Assembly: GCA_015488125.1 (NCBI GenBank)
Contig: WFOJ01000144.1
Location: 1 to 14,810, forward strand
Length of the DNA: 14,810 bases
DNA from: Mariprofundaceae bacterium
Lineage (GTDB): Bacteria; Pseudomonadota; Zetaproteobacteria; Mariprofundales; Mariprofundaceae
Direction: 5' to 3'
This document shows, piece by piece, positions 14,659 through 14,810 of this stretch (positions are counted from its first letter, which is position 1; each line of letters opens with the position of its first letter). A model generated the notes under the pieces. It ran no database searches. It saw only the letters and a list, made by a program, of their open reading frames with translations, and was not told where the DNA came from. The position numbers were made by a program, and so were the translations under genes.

Positions 14659-14810
14659 ATGTATCAACGACTTCTTGTTTTTTTACGGCCTTACACAGGC
14701 CGTCTGATCCTGGCCATGCTGTGCATGGTGGTGCTTGCCGCCACCACGGCAGGCGTTGCCTGGTTGTTGCAGCCGGCATTGGACTATGCCCTGGCTGGCA
14801 CGCATCCGGA
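14659..14810 (+). CDS. N-terminal fragment of an MsbA-like lipid A/phospholipid-flipping ABC transporter, cut by the window edge
   Basis: Fifty codons are visible from the ATG, which lies 7 bp after the amidase stop. The protein begins MYQRLLVFLRPYTGRLILAM, followed by a hydrophobic helix (about 15-35) and WLLQPALDYALAGTHP. The 'LxxYLRPYxGR' start, the AATTA helix and 'WLLxPALD' are typical of MsbA, the inner-membrane half transporter that flips lipid A core to the periplasmic face. The nucleotide-binding domain is outside the window, so another type-IV ABC exporter of the MsbA/LmrA group cannot be excluded. There is no clear Shine-Dalgarno, and the tight spacing suggests translation coupled to the amidase gene. 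Confidence 0.75.
   Translation, partial: MYQRLLVFLRPYTGRLILAMLCMVVLAATTAGVAWLLQPALDYALAGTHP

Overview
The window comes from a Gram-negative bacterium, most likely a proteobacterium with a mid-range GC content. It carries genes for an outer-membrane lifestyle (an AmiC-type amidase with a regulatory insertion, and the start of an MsbA-type lipid flippase), an EttA translation factor very close to the E. coli protein, and a chemosensory cluster of the kind that controls type IV pili. I cannot name the species; a gamma- or zetaproteobacterial lineage would fit, but that is inference.

Left part (1-2732, minus strand): the first 41 codons of a dicarboxylate/amino-acid:cation symporter run off the left edge. 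Upstream of it lies a decayed fragment of a Schlafen-type AlbA_2 domain gene with a frameshift and no proper start. Then comes a complete glgB (glycogen branching enzyme). A 119-bp divergent spacer separates glgB from a plus-strand CvpA-family membrane protein, which is followed by a degenerate CTCTGTC heptamer repeat.

Middle (3675-11604, plus strand): four genes look like one functional unit: a PilB/GspE-family ATPase fused to a C-terminal response-regulator receiver domain; a CheW/PilI-like adaptor 11 bp downstream; a PilJ-like chemoreceptor preceded by a 461-bp palindrome-rich spacer; and a large ChpA/PilL-like hybrid CheA kinase (HPt, repeat-rich charged linker, ATPase, CheW and receiver domains). 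The layout parallels pilG-pilH-pilI-pilJ-chpA, except that the place of the stand-alone PilG/PilH regulators is taken by a receiver domain welded to a pilus-type motor ATPase. The simplest model is that the kinase phosphorylates the motor directly. This is the most interesting feature of the window.

Right part (11752-14810, plus strand): ettA, then an amiC-like amidase probably starting at TTG just after a perfect 12-bp palindrome, then, 7 bp after the amidase stop, the first 50 codons of an msbA-like ABC transporter cut by the right edge. No tRNA, rRNA, CRISPR array or intact mobile element was seen.
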